This document shows positions 31,733 to 42,994 of a stretch of 64,000 bases of DNA, one piece after another. Each line of letters begins with the position of its first letter. The stretch's first letter is position 1. The DNA is taken from contig CM066035.1 in NCBI GenBank assembly GCA_033557465.1, forward strand, positions 898,101,309-898,165,308, given 5' to 3'. This DNA comes from Ichthyophis bannanicus (taxonomy: Eukaryota; Chordata; Amphibia; Gymnophiona; Ichthyophiidae). The translations under genes and the position numbers were made by a program. The notes below the pieces were generated by a model. It made no database searches. It was not told the origin of the DNA and saw only the letters and a list, made by a program, of their open reading frames with translations.

Positions 31733-32680
31733 TATGAATAAAATACAACATCTAAAATGCCTGTATGCAAATGCTAGAAGTCTAAAAAATAAGATGAGGG
31801 ACTTAGAATGTATAGCACTAAATGAAAGCTTAGATGTAACTGGCATCTCAGGGATCTGGTGGAAGGAGGACAACGAATGGGACACCATGATACCTGGGAA
31901 CCAACTTTATTGCAATGATAAGGTAGATCAAATTGGTGGAGTGATTGCACTCTGTGTTAGAGAGGGCGTTGAGTCACAGAGGATGAAGGTTTTGCAGGAA
32001 ATAAAATACACTGAAGAATCTCTATGGATAGAAATTCCATATAAAAAGGGGAAGGCGATGGTGGTGGGAGTGTACAACCATCTGCCTAGCCAGACTGAAC
32101 AGATGGATGATGAAATGCTAAAAGAATCAGGGAAACTAACAAACGTTACTACACAGTAATAATAATGGATGATTTCAACTACCCTGGTATCGACAGGGTC
32201 AGTGTCACAGCAGGACATGCTAGGGAGATAACGTTTCTAGATGAAATAAATTACTGCTTCTTTGGAGCAGCTGGTTCATGAACTGACAAGAGGGGAAGCT
32301 ATTTTGGACCTAGTCCTTAGTGGAACACCAAATCTGGTGCAAGAGGTAAGGGTGTTGGAGCCACTTGGCAATAGTGATCATAGCATGATTGCATAAATGA
32401 AGGGAGGGGAGCAAGGAGATCCACAGAACTACCTTTTAACTTTCGAAAGGGAGGCTATGATAAAGTAATGAAAATAGTTGAGAAAAAACTGCAAAGGTTA
32501 AAGCATAGGCGTTGTTTAAAAATTCTATCTTGGAAGCCCAGACCATATGTATTCCATGCTTTAAGAAAGGTGGAAGGAAGGCCAAAAAACTGCCTGCATG
32601 GTTTAAAGGTGAAGTCAGAGAGGCTGTTGTAGCCAAAAAAGCATTTTTCAGGAAATGTGTACTGGTGGCGTTAGATGTTG
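31733..32680 (+). pseudogene. CR1-like LINE endonuclease
   Basis: The frame reads LKCLYANARSLKNKMRDLE, then ALNESLDVTGISGIWW and GGVIALCVREGV. This matches the CR1 apurinic endonuclease (YTNARSL-NK-DEL, ITE-WW). Later DDFNYPGIDR near 32168 is the GDFN loop in a shifted frame. A linker follows (KLPAWFKGEVREAVVAKKAF), equivalent to the PWF---L block of CR1. It breaks off at about 32685, where an L2-like frame begins. Confidence 0.75.
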
Positions 32681-32684
32681 ACCT

Positions 32685-34120
32685 TGACAGTATGCTGTTG
32701 ATGGGTGATTTTAATTTGCCCTTCTTGTATGCTCTGCCTGTAGTGTCTGTTTCAGATCCTCTTGTGTCTGCCTTCCGACAAGCTATGGAAGCTTTGGGTT
32801 CATTCAGATAGTACAACAGGCGAGGCATGTTGGAGGTGTAGTTTTGGACTTAATGTTTGTTGGCGCTGGGTTGGATAATCAGTATGTTGCTTCTGGGTTG
32901 CACTCTTTGCCTGTTCCCTGGGTCGGATCATTAATTGTTGACATTTTCTGTGACCACAATAGGTGCTCGCTCTATCAAGTCTAGTTCATCTTCATCTCAC
33001 AGTCATTTTGCATGGTTTAATAAGGATTGCTTTTTGCATGCCTTAACGCCTTGTTTTGGTGATGTAGTGCAAATTGATGTAGATTGTATGGTTTCTGCCT
33101 GGAACTCAGCTGTGGCTGTAGCTGCTTGTTGGTGAACTGGTACTGCTGCAGGCCCTCGAGGGTATGCGGCACCTTGGTTTGATGATTCTGTTTGGGATAA
33201 GAAGCATTTTGTGGTGAGCCAAACATAAATGGCATGAGAATCGCACGGATGTGGTTTGAATTACTATTCAGAGCTTTTAACTGATTATTGGAATTTGGTA
33301 CTGGCAAATAAAAAGGTAAATTATTCTGAATGGCTTACCCAGTCACTGAATCAGCTGCAAGAGTTGTTTGCTATAGTTCAGTCTTTAACGCGCTTGGTAG
33401 AGGACGGATGGGGTGTGTGTTGCCCTACAGCTCAAGCATTTGCTAGGCATCTCAGGGCAGGTCGGGGTGTGGTTTCTACATCACCACATTGTTTACTTAT
33501 TGTTTGTATGGATTCTTCACCCGCATTGTTGAATGATATCTGGTCGGAGTTTTGTCCGGTATCAATGCGTGAGGTAAGGGATGTGATTTCAGCTTTATCG
33601 TCTTCCACAGGTCCTCTTGATCCCTGTCCTGTTTGGGGGCTGAGGTCCATTCGAGAGGAGTGTGCCTCATTTTTTAAGGACATGGTGAATCTTTTTCTGT
33701 GGTCAGGTACTGTGCCAGCAGTTCTTAAGCTGGCTTTTGTTGGAGCGTTGATTAAGAAGAGTACTCTTGACACATTGTCACCTACATCGTATCGCCCCAT
33801 TGTGAGTCTCTGTTTTGTGCTTGAGAGGTTGGTATTGATGCAGCTGTCAGAGTTTGTGGAGTCTCATTGCCTGTTAGATGCACAGCAGCACGGTTTCCAT
33901 CAGGGTTTTGGTGCTGAAACCTTGCTGCTGTCATTGTTTAATACCCTATGGTGTCGTTTGGATTGGCCAAAAACAGGGGATATGATGATCTTTATTGATG
34001 TTTCTGCGGCTTTTGATTCTGTTAATCACATGTTGCTTTTGCAGCGCCTCCATTCATTGGGAGTCACATGGCAAGTGTTGAATTGGTTTGCATCTTTTTT
34101 AACAGATTGATTTTTTCAGG
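32685..34120 (+). pseudogene. L2-like LINE endonuclease end and RT
   Basis: It starts with LLMGDFNLPF (endonuclease GDFN loop). RT blocks then lie in one 284-codon frame (33256-34110): SSTGPLDPCPVWGLRS, NLFLWSGTVPAVLKLAFVG, SPTSYRPIVSLCFVLERLV, QQHGFHQGFGAETLLLS and MMIFIDVSAAFDSVNHMLLL (palm A with catalytic Asp), ending at NWFASFLTD. The catalytic YADD region is missing because the copy stops at 34120. Frameshifts and stops occur between 32810 and 33250. Confidence 0.82.
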
Positions 34121-34137
34121 TTCATTTATGTTCAGAC

Positions 34138-34295
34138 AGGCCCGTACCTAGCCTTGTGTGAGTGGTGCGGCCGCACAGGGTGCAAAGGCTTAAGGGCGCA
34201 TTTTAGCTGTCTTCCGTTGCCTGCCACTGCCACTTTTTCTTCTCTCAGTGGCGGCAGGCAATGGCAGGACAGCTAAAATGCGCCCCTTAAGCCTT
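34138..34295. repeat. hAT-like end with 111-bp palindrome
   Basis: CAGGCCCGTACCTAG at 34138 looks like a hAT terminus. At 34185-34295 the arms AAGGCTTAAGGGCGCATTTT and AAAATGCGCCCCTTAAGCCTT flank GCCTGCCACTGCCAC and its inverse. No right terminus or target duplication was identified. Confidence 0.55.
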
Positions 34296-35275
34296 CTCGC
34301 CGGCATGCTAAGCAGATCTTTCCCTCCCTGCAAGAGCATTTTCTTTCAGCTTAGCTATTTCCCCACTATTTCTGCTACTTCCAGCTACACAATAGGTTCC
34401 ACTCACTTTCATCTAAATGTATCTTCTTCCACTCTAGCTTGCTTTCCATCAGCAGACACTAGTTTCCCTTCTAACTTTTCTGTCCTCCCTGTAGACGATC
34501 AAGCTGAACTTTGGTACTCTGTTTTGTCTTCTTCTTTAGATCATATTGCTCCTCCTCGTCTGGTCTGTTGCTCGTCATGTCACAAATATCCTTGGTATCA
34601 CCAAGGACTTTTCATCATCCGTCGTCAACTTCGCCATGCTGAATGGTTTTGGAGGAAGCACCGGACCTCCTCATGCTTTCATTATACAAGGAACTGCACC
34701 AACTTTCTCAAGTGCATCTGGCCAAGAAGGATTATTACTCCCAGCAAATAGCAGCTGTTGTAAATTCCAGTGACCGTTTGTCAGAAAGCCATTGTGAAAT
34801 ACTTTCTAATTTTCTCTGTCGTAAACCTATTAAATCTTCTGCTCTCTGGGTGTCTTTAAGTCATCCAGCACCTTCTTTAGCTTCCTAGTGGTCCAATTCC
34901 TTTAGTTTCATCAATGCGTTACTTAGGGGTTATTCTTAATTTGTTTTTGTCTTTTCACCTTCACATTACTGCAGTAGTCCGCTGCTCCTTCTTTTTTCTT
35001 TGTAGTATAGTGCTGTTCATCCTTTCCTTTGTTAACCACTTTGTTACTCTCTTTGGTGATTGCTAGATTGGATTATTGTAATGTTATTTATTTTGGTTGC
35101 CCTCAGTCTCAGGTACGTAGATTACAACTTATACAAAATACAGCAGTACGCATTCTTTCTCATATGTCTAGATATGAGCATGTCACGCCTCTCCTGCAGC
35201 AAAATCACTGGCTCCCTGTCAGATTCCATGCACAAACTTCTTTTAATTGTATATCATGGAGATCACATGATGCAG
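34296..35275 (+). pseudogene. L2-like LINE, internally deleted
   Basis: The frame has LDHIAPPRLV, PWYHQGLFIIRRQLRHAEW (the region between endonuclease and RT), then with shifts RYLGVILN, LDYCNVIYFGCPQSQVRRL and HVTPLLQQNHWLPV (C-terminus). The RT palm is missing. It is separate from the copy ending at 34120. Confidence 0.7.
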
Positions 35276-35379
35276 TGAACTCAGAAGGACGTGAGTCTCT
35301 GAACTCCGGGGCTCCCTACCTTAAAAAATGCTGAAAAGGCTATAAAATACTGACCTACCTACCATTAAATTACCAAGGA

Positions 35380-36219
35380 ATGAGCGAACAATTAGCAGAG
35401 GAGCCCATGACATCAAAAACAACACGGAAAGACCATCCCGACCGGACCAAAACCCGCGAGCCCAAAATGGTGGCGAGCCCGCAGGGGGCTAAGACGTCTA
35501 GCAACTTGGTGGAGGAGGTGATCAGTTCTGTGGTAAAGGTGCTTGACAGTCACTTCCAGGGGCTGGCAGATCAGATGACTCGGGTTTCCCACACAGTAAC
35601 TGATTTCCAGGAGAGACTGGGAATGTTGGAGCAGCAGGTGTCTGGCCTGGAGGACACAGCGCTGGAATCTTTGGGAGCAATTAAAAGGTTGGAAGCTCAA
35701 ATGGTGCAGCATGAGGCAAAGTTAGATGATCTAGAGAACAGAGGTTGTCGGAAAAATCTCAGAATATTGGGCATAGCCGAATCGGTTGCGGAGAGAGAGT
35801 TGAGAGGCTTCTTAGACACCTGGCTTCCCGCTCAGCTCCATCTCACTGAGTTACAAGGTAAACTGCTGGTGGAGTGAGTTCATCGACTAGGCCCCTGGAG
35901 AGAGGGAGAGAGCAGGCTTCGGGTGGCGATCACGCGCTTTCATAATTATCTACACAAAGAGATGATTTTACAGGCCATCCGAGAGAAATGGGAGTGTGAG
36001 CATGAAGGCTGCAGAACCCTGATCTTTCAGGACTATTCCCCCACAGGGATCAAGAAATGTACAGACTTTGCGAGCGTGTGTGATAAGCTGGTGCGGCGAG
36101 GAAAAAGGTTTGCGCTCCTGTATCCAGCTAAATTGAAAATAGCGGCACACGGGAGAGCTTCCTATTATGAAACTCCGGAGTCTGCAGATGCGTTTCTCAA
36201 TACGTTGGCGAGTTCATAA
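35380..36219 (+). pseudogene. L1/Tx1-like LINE ORF1
   Basis: ORF1 of L1-type elements is an RNA-binding protein that coats the LINE RNA. The first frame (165 codons) has a charged, Lys-rich N-terminus, a coiled coil around residues 45-115 and the conserved DLENRGCRKNLRILGI block. An in-frame stop at 35875 breaks it, and the same product continues from about 35923 with AITRFHNYLHKEMIL, RTLIFQDYSP and FALLYPAKLKI, the RRM and C-terminal domain blocks of the Transposase_22 family. Total length of about 280 residues is normal. ORF2 follows on the same strand at 36751. Confidence 0.82.
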
Positions 36220-36360
36220 GAAACAGAAGTGGAGGAGAGGCGATGGACTACTTCAATAAATGTGCAGACACTAGACTGGAAATGTGAAGTTCTTTTGAAT
36301 GTGGGATGGGGATGATACTCCAAGACAAGCAAAAAAAGCAGGCTGGTGACAGGAGTGATT

Positions 36361-36632
36361 GGAGTGGCCTAGTGGTTGGGGCAAGGTACTTCAGGCCGGA
36401 AGGTCAGGGGTTCAAATCCCACTAGAGGACAGCAACCTTGGGCTGGAAGGACTGGGGTTTCTAGTCCCACAGGTGCTCCTTGTGGTCTTGGGCAAGCCAC
36501 TTAACCCTCCATAGCCCATGTTCCCTGTAAGTATTAGTGTATGTGTCTCATATCCCCTTGTGTTAAATGTACCCCCAACAGCTTTGACCCAGTGAAAAGC
36601 AGGATATAAATGCAGCTAAATTAAATAAATTG
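36361..36632 (+). repeat. tRNA-derived SINE with L2-type tail
   Basis: Same family as 16445-16740: A box TGGCCTAGTGG, B box GGTTCAAATCC and GTGCTCCTTGTGGTCTTGGG. The 3' part differs (CAGCTTTGACCCAGTGAAAA, CAGGATATAAATGC, AAATAAATTG), suggesting a subfamily with another tail. It lies between ORF1 and ORF2 of the L1-like element. Confidence 0.85.
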
Positions 36633-36668
36633 GAAGGCAAGAATAAATATAGGCCCCAGGCTGGGGGC

Positions 36669-36686
36669 GGGGGGGGGGGGGGGGGG
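36669..36686 (+). repeat. Poly-G run
   Basis: A run of 18 G follows CTGGGGGC, just downstream of the SINE. It is a simple repeat likely to vary in length. Confidence 0.9.
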
Positions 36687-36750
36687 TATGCACTAATACA
36701 GTGGCATGTGAATGTAGAAGTTTCTAAGACGCCTCTTATAGAATCAGACC

Positions 36751-39700
36751 ATGGGTAGGTGCCTGCAGATAGCTTCATGGAACATGTGCAGGATAGGTAG
36801 CCCCACCAAGAGCCAAATGCTATTGCATTATCTTCGGGACCAGTGTGTGGATGTGATCTTGTTGCAGGAAACCCACATGATGGAACTGGAACATATCAAA
36901 TTGAAAAGATGGTGGGTTGGAGAAGTATATGGGGCTTCCTCTGGAGGATGGAAGGCTGGGGTGGCTATTTTAGTGAAGCGGCAAGTGAGTTTGATGGTGA
37001 CAAAGGTCAAGGCAGACCCCTGGGGGCGTTTTTTGTTTCTTCAGGGGAGCCTGCAAGGAAAACCTATTTCTTTGGGTACAGTTTATAGCCCCAATACGTA
37101 TGATCCTAACTTCTACCGGGATGTGAGACGATATAGTGCTGAAATGAATACATCATGACTGGTGTTGGGAGGAGACTTTAACTGCATTCTAGACACATCT
37201 GTGGACTGCACGGGAGTGGAAAGGAGTGGGGATGCGTGGGAAAGGAGGAAGTTACGTGGCTTGTGTGAAGGCTGGGAGTTAATTGATGTGTTGAGAGTTA
37301 TGAACCCGATGGACCAGGAAATTGTACCCATATCTCAAGGGCGCATGGCTCCGGATCACGCATAGATTATTTTTTAATAGCAAGTGACCTGATGGGTAGA
37401 GTGAACCTAGCAGACATAGGTCCCATAGTTATATCTGATCATACCCCAGTATGGTTGGATATGGATTGGGGGGGACAGTGGAGGAGGTGGGGGTGGAGAT
37501 TCCCCTTATACTGTGTAAAGGATGCTGACTTTCAGGCATATTTACGGGGTCAGTGGGCGGAATGTGAGACACATAATGCTGAGCATCGGGAAAACCCTGC
37601 TGTGGCAGAGTGGGTTTGTCTCTCGCTTGGTTTATGCCCGACAAAAGTTAATAATGAATGGTGGAGGGTATTGCTAGTATTCATTTTTGTGCTGTTCTAG
37701 GAAGCAGCAAAGGTAGTCCTTAGAGGGGCCATTATGGGGTATTGTTGCGCTAAACTGTGAGAACAGAACTAGCGATTGATTCAACTGGAAAAAGAACTAA
37801 GGGGGGGGGGAGGCGCAGCATAGATTTGTGGTGTACCCCTGCCAGTCGAATCGGGTTACTATGATGGGAGTGCAAAGTGAACTTAATGACCTGCTCCACA
37901 AGCGGGAACACAAATCTATGTTCTAGTACAAGTATAAATGGTATACTCACGACAATAAATCAGGGAAGTTGCTATCGGCCTTAATTAAGTCCAGGAGAGG
38001 GCCCCGCTCCATATGGGTGATTAAAGATAGGAAAGAGCAGGTACAAACCACCCAATTAGGAATTGAACAAGTCTTTCGGGACTATTTTTGAGAGGTTTAT
38101 GGTGTGGGATCTAGAGACATGGATAGTGCTAAGAGCTACTTACAGAAAATTACACTGCCACGATTAACAAGGGAACAGGGTGAGAGTGTCCTGCTGATTG
38201 CGCAAGAGGTGGAACAATGCATATGGAACCTTCAGAAGTGTAAGACCCCGGGACCGGATGGGTACCGTGGAAAATTCGACCAGATTTTGCAAGATAAGGT
38301 AACAGTTCCATTGATGGACTATTTTTCAGATTTGGTTTGTTGACAAGAATTTCCTTTGAACCTAATAAAGCCCTTATAACGGTAATACCGAAACCTGGTA
38401 AAGATCCGCTACTACTAGGGTCATATAGACCAATCTTGCTACTTAATATAGACATTAAAATATTGGCAAAGGTAATGGCGGACCGACTGACCAAGTACAT
38501 GCCTTTGCTAATAGGGGAATCACAATTTGGATTTGTTCAGGGGCGGACAGTAGTCCGAAATGTTTGGAAAATTATGGCAGTGCAAACATTGAGCCTTCAC
38601 CGCAAATTCCCTACGCTTCTTATAAATTTTGATGCTGAGAAAGTGCTTGATAGGGTGCAATGGAAATACATGTATCTGGTACTCAAGCAAATGGCCATAT
38701 CTGGTTACTTTATAGAGATGGTCAGATTGCTCTATACGTGCCCCTGTGAGTCTATATTGATTAACGGGGTACAGACGCAGCCTTTCCAGCTAGAAAGAGG
38801 CAAGCGGCAGGGCTGTCCCCTCTCCCCTCTTTGTGCTGCATCTGTAACCTCTTTTGGAGCACATCCATATGCATCCGGACTTAGTGGGGATCCAGGTAGG
38901 AGAGGAGGACTTTTGTCTCTTGGCTTTTGTGGACGACATGCTGGTTTGCTTGAGGGAACCTGAGCACACACTGGAGGTGTTGCTACAGGAGTTCCAGATA
39001 TATGGTAGATTTGCGGGACTCAAGTTGAACCTGGATAAATCAGAGGAGCTGCCTCTGCAAGTTGAAATAAGAGAAAGTTGGCAGAGATCCTTTCCATTGT
39101 GGTGGGCAGCTGGTAGTTTTAATTATTTAGGCTTCCAATTGACTGGTGATCGAAAACAGATTTATGAGTTTAATGTGGCAGAATGTCTGGGAGATCTTGA
39201 GCAACGATTGAGTAGGTGGCAGGAACAATCGCTGTCCTTAAGTGGGCGAGTCTCTCTATATAGAATAGTGATCTTTCCAAAATGGCTGTATATTCTCCAG
39301 GTTCTACCTATTTTACTTAAGCGGAAGGATCTAAGAAGGATGGACCACTGCCTGGGGAGGTTTTTTTGGAGGAATAAGAGGGCAAATCTTCGGCTTGAGG
39401 TTTTGTGAAGGCTCTGGAAGGAGGGGAGCCTGGCCTTTCCGGACCTACAACGGTATAATTTGGCATGTGTGGGATGGTATTTGAGGGATTGGATATATGA
39501 TACATCAGATTATATCCCATTAGAGATGGAATGGATATTGGTGGACCCACTCTCCTTAAGGTATGTGCTATACCAACCACTCTCGCGACTTGGAAATGTT
39601 TGGCAGACGCATCCCCTCTTGCAGATGGCAGGCTCTCTGTAGGAAACTGAAATGGCCCTACCTGTATATGATGTACCTGCCTCTGAGGGGAAATGCCAAT

Positions 39701-40570
39701 TTTTAACCTGGTATGGCAGGATGTGCATTCTCACGATGGGCGCAATTAGGGATAGACAGGGTGGAGCAGGTGGTAGATGACGAGGGACAGGTGATATGAT
39801 ATGAAGAATTACAAGAGCGCTATGGATGGACAGGGGTGGATGTATTTCCCTACTTGTAGGTCCATAGCTATATCAGGAGCCTACCATTAAAGTACTTAAG
39901 GAGCACTTTTGTCTCCGGAGTGGAGGAGGTACTGATGGGGGGGGGGCTCGCAGGTTGGGCGAAGATTACGGCACTGAGAAGGGCGATTGCTGAATTGAAG
40001 ACCTGATAGATATGGAGAGGTTAGCAACCGCATGGAGTGTGGAACTGGAAATGACAGTAGTGGGGACAGACCTGAAGGAAGCTGTAGCCCGGACATTGGA
40101 GCTCACTATTACTGCTGACCTGAGGGAGTCCCAATTTCGTCTTCTGTGAAGGTTATATTTTGCTCCAAATCATGCATATAGAGCAGGGATAAAGGACTCA
40201 CCAGGTTGCCCTTGATGCAAAGAAGATAATGCCATATTGGGACATATGTTTTGGAAGTGCCCAGTGGTGGTGAGCTTTAGGAGACAAGTGGAGAATTTTG
40301 TGGGGAATGTCTTAGGAGAGGAAGTTACATTATCGCCATGAATGGCAGTGTTGGATTGTGGGGAGGAGGGAAGAACATATGGCTTCCACTGGCCCTATTG
40401 TTAGCCCACAGATGTATACTGAGGACATGGATAGGGTCTAAAAGTCACACAATGTTACTTTGGTGGACTGCAGTACATCACTTAATGCTCCTGGAAAGGG
40501 AATGGGGGAGACTTGAAAGATAGTGGAATGGGCGTAGGTGGGAAAACCTTTTAGCTACTTGGGGGCCAAA
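36751..40570 (+). pseudogene. L1/Tx1-like LINE ORF2 (endonuclease and RT)
   Basis: ORF2 nicks DNA and reverse transcribes the LINE RNA. The endonuclease shows IASWNMCRIGSPTK, VILLQETHM, GTVYSPN, GGDFNCILD (37165) and VISDHTPVWLDM (37430). RT blocks are KTPGPDGYRGKF (38245), ALITVIPKPGKDPL and GSYRPILLLNIDIKILAKVM, LINFDAEKVLDRVQW, RQGCPLSPLC and LAFVDDMLVCLRE (38922). The C-terminal region has CKEDNAILGHMFWKCP, a CCHC-like motif whose first pair is disrupted by a stop. At least eight frameshifts or stops are present, so it is dead, but nearly the full length (about 3.8 kb) remains. The catalytic motif is FVDD rather than F/YADD. Confidence 0.85.
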
Positions 40571-41136
40571 TTGTTTCTGCACCTGGATGTGTCTGATTTT
40601 TTTTTCAACGTTCTGGCTTAGACCTCTCAGATTGTACTTGGACGTGCTTTCTAACATTCCCTTCCATGTGTCTGGTTTGGAAGCAAGCTTTATCAGATCC
40701 AGTGATTCTAGGAAATTATTACTCGATTTGAAATCTCCCTTCTCGGTGCATACTATTTGAAAAATAGTTCTCAATCAGCCGCAAGATTTCCTTGAGGATT
40801 ATGATGTTCTTGATCTTTTTCAATGTGGCTTTCACTTAGAGAGAAAGCAGGGACTTTACTTGTTTCTGTGCTGGATTCACTTCATTGTGCCATCTATAGG
40901 AGAGTGGGGAATTAACATAATCTTTCTGGATATCTATTCTGTGTCTGATAGGGAAAGGGGGCTACTGTATTCTAGAAGCCTTACTTGTGATTTCCACATG
41001 AAAGGTCCAGCATCTACACATGTAAATGGCGATTTTAGAAAGAGCCAAATTTACACCTGGATACCACTAATACATAGAAATTGCAAATGGGCAAGTCAAG
41101 GATGTGGTTTGGGTGTGGCCAGGGTGGGTCTAATAT
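40571..41136. other. No recognised feature
   Basis: Between the L1-like 3' end and the LTR element. A Tx1/L1 3' UTR may occupy the first part. No motif, TIR or SINE head was recognised. Positions 41137-41140 are the ATAC target duplication of the LTR element. Confidence 0.4.
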
Positions 41137-41140
41137 ATAC

Positions 41141-42400
41141 TGTCACCAGTAGTCCGCCCGTAGCTTCAGCATACGGGTTAGGTAGCCTGGAGACCTTTTA
41201 TTGAAAGGTTAAGGGTGTAGTTGTGGACCTTTTCAATAAGTTGTAGTCGTGAATCGAGTGGTTCAGGCAAAGACAGGCTTTTAATTCCCCTCCCGGGGCG
41301 GATTCAAACACAAAGTAACATAGGAACAAAAAGCCATACACTCTGGCATAAGGTAGGAAAAATAACTTATAACAGCTTCCAACTTAAATCACAAATGGTA
41401 CGGTATTCATTGCATACAGTCCCTTGGTATTAGGAAATAAAGTCCTGTGCTTCTCAACTGCCAGTTGACCAGCTTCTTCAAGATATCGGGCTCAGCACAG
41501 CGAAATCCTATCATTTGTAACTGTTAACGTACAATCCATTTGAGTATCAGACAACTGTTCATCTGGAGGATCAATTAGCATTGACTCAGGCTGGCTATCA
41601 GCTGAATACAACTTCTGCCTTGTATACCACGTTTCCAGATTATTCTCTGTTGTCTGTTCCAGAGGCTTCCCTATTATTTCCTCTTCTGGCTTTGAGGCAG
41701 GAGAAAGTCCATGCACAGCTCTCTCAGGATGGGGTTTAAACCTCAGAGGTTTTTCTGTGTATTCTGGCTGCTCACCCTCTTCTTCTGACATACAAATGTC
41801 TTGCACTGTATATCTTTCACTCCATGGAGCTTGTAAGTGCTTCCCAGCTATCCTCACTGGTAACTTCTCCCTTTGGATGCCTTCACCATAGGATAAATAC
41901 CTGGAGTTTTGGTCAAAGGGTTTTTGTGCCCTGCTCCTCCAGTTATTCCTGTCAGCTGCTTTCTGTCTCTCTCTCTCACATTCAGAATCAAAATCCACTG
42001 AATCACTTACATGCGTTTTCCTTTCACACCGGGACAGACGCTGCTTCCAAGAGCCAGACCTCAGCTTGCACAAACTTTCCAGCTGATTCTGTTCTCCTCC
42101 GTCTTCCCTGTTCTTCCCCTTGCTGTTGCCCTTCCTCTTGCCGTTGCTAAACTCTAATGAACGTTTCTTATACTTTTGCTTGGGAGCTAATCTAGCCCTT
42201 CCCCCTCCCAGGTGAAAGCTATCAGGACCAGGAGATGGGGATTGTTTGTTAGCTGGGCGGGGTTCCTGCCCTCGTGGCTGGGATTGTTTGTGTTGCTCCT
42301 GGCAACTGGGTGTCCTGAGCTTATCATTCCTACCAGAAACAGCCCTACTGCACTCAGGTTCCTCTGTTTCCATATCACAGGATGTCTCTTCCCCATTACA
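41141..42400 (-). repeat. 3' LTR of the gypsy element
   Basis: 1260 bp, TG...CA on either strand. The coding-strand start is TGTAATGGGG and the end GGTGACA. It contains a 293-codon frame (41492-42373). The integrase stop codon TAA (42396-42398) lies within the first bases of this LTR. The matching 5' LTR is 45627-48117. Confidence 0.92.
41492..42373 (-). CDS. Open reading frame inside the LTR, function unknown
   Basis: A 293-codon frame starts 28 bases into the LTR. The product is hydrophilic and charged: METEEPECSRAVSG, then Gln/Arg/Lys-rich stretches (FSNGKRKGNSKGKNREDG), a Ser/Asp patch (SDSVDFDSECERERQKAAD) and an acidic, proline-containing C-terminus (EEEGEQPEYTEKP). No signal peptide, membrane segment or known domain is visible. 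In the other LTR the same frame is cut by a stop after KLRSGSWK and by an insertion. Differences between the copies include several amino-acid changes. LTR frames are known in some retroviruses, but I see no homology here. It may be a chance frame, though 879 bp without a stop is long. Confidence 0.45.
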   Translation of the reverse strand: METEEPECSRAVSGRNDKLRTPSCQEQHKQSQPRGQEPRPANKQSPSPGPDSFHLGGGRARLAPKQKYKKRSLEFSNGKRKGNSKGKNREDGGEQNQLESLCKLRSGSWKQRLSRCERKTHVSDSVDFDSECERERQKAADRNNWRSRAQKPFDQNSRYLSYGEGIQREKLPVRIAGKHLQAPWSERYTVQDICMSEEEGEQPEYTEKPLRFKPHPERAVHGLSPASKPEEEIIGKPLEQTTENNLETWYTRQKLYSADSQPESMLIDPPDEQLSDTQMDCTLTVTNDRISLC

Positions 42401-42869
42401 TATCCCCCCCCCTTAAGATATTACAGGCTGCAGCTTCCTGAGTCTGCCAGCTTGTAATCCTGAACTTGTTCGCTAAACCGTCCTCGACCTTGACCAGCTG
42501 TACTGTGGCTGTTCTGTCATGCCAAGGTTTTAACAGGTTCAGGTGGTATACTTGTCGTCGCCCCTTTTCATTCTCCACCTTATAGGAGACGGGACCGACC
42601 TTTTCCACTACTGTCCAGGGTCCTTTCCATCTGGATTCGAATTTGGGACCAGCCTCTGCAACTAGGACTAGAACCTTATCCCCGACTTCTAACTGTCGTA
42701 TCTTGGTTCCCCGATCATAATAGTGTTTTTGCCAGCGTTGGCTAGCCTGCAAATTTTCTATTGACACTCGAGAGGTCCTCTCTAATCGGCTCCTAAGATC
42801 CCTAAGAAACTGGGGTACCCCTATCTCTGCTTCATCCGGTTCGACCCATTGTTCCCTCAGGATATCCAA
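42396..42869 (-). pseudogene. Integrase C-terminal GPY/F-like domain, frameshifted
   Basis: The frame reads FLRDLRSRLERTSRVSIENL, then RWQKHYYDRG, VGDKVLVLV, KFESRWKGPWTVVEKVG and VYHLNLLKPWHD. This is the tail of Ty3/gypsy integrases, including the GPY/F-like module. It is out of register (by two) with the main frame ending at 42995, so a frameshift lies between 42870 and 43000. It ends at TAA within the LTR start. In Gmr1-like gypsy elements RT follows integrase at this point, but here the polypurine tract follows directly. Confidence 0.85.
42401..42414 (-). other. Polypurine tract of the gypsy element
   Basis: On the coding strand AAGGGGGGGGGGATA directly abuts the 3' LTR start (TGTAATG). 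Such tracts prime plus-strand DNA synthesis in LTR elements. Confidence 0.8.
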
Positions 42870-42994
42870 TATCCCCCTTGGAACCCGGCCATATAAAAGC
42901 TCGTAGGGCGATGCCCCTAAGGACGCTTGTACGCGCTCTCGGCAAGCGTATAAGACAAATGGGAGTACATTACCCTATTCGGCCATTTTTGCTT

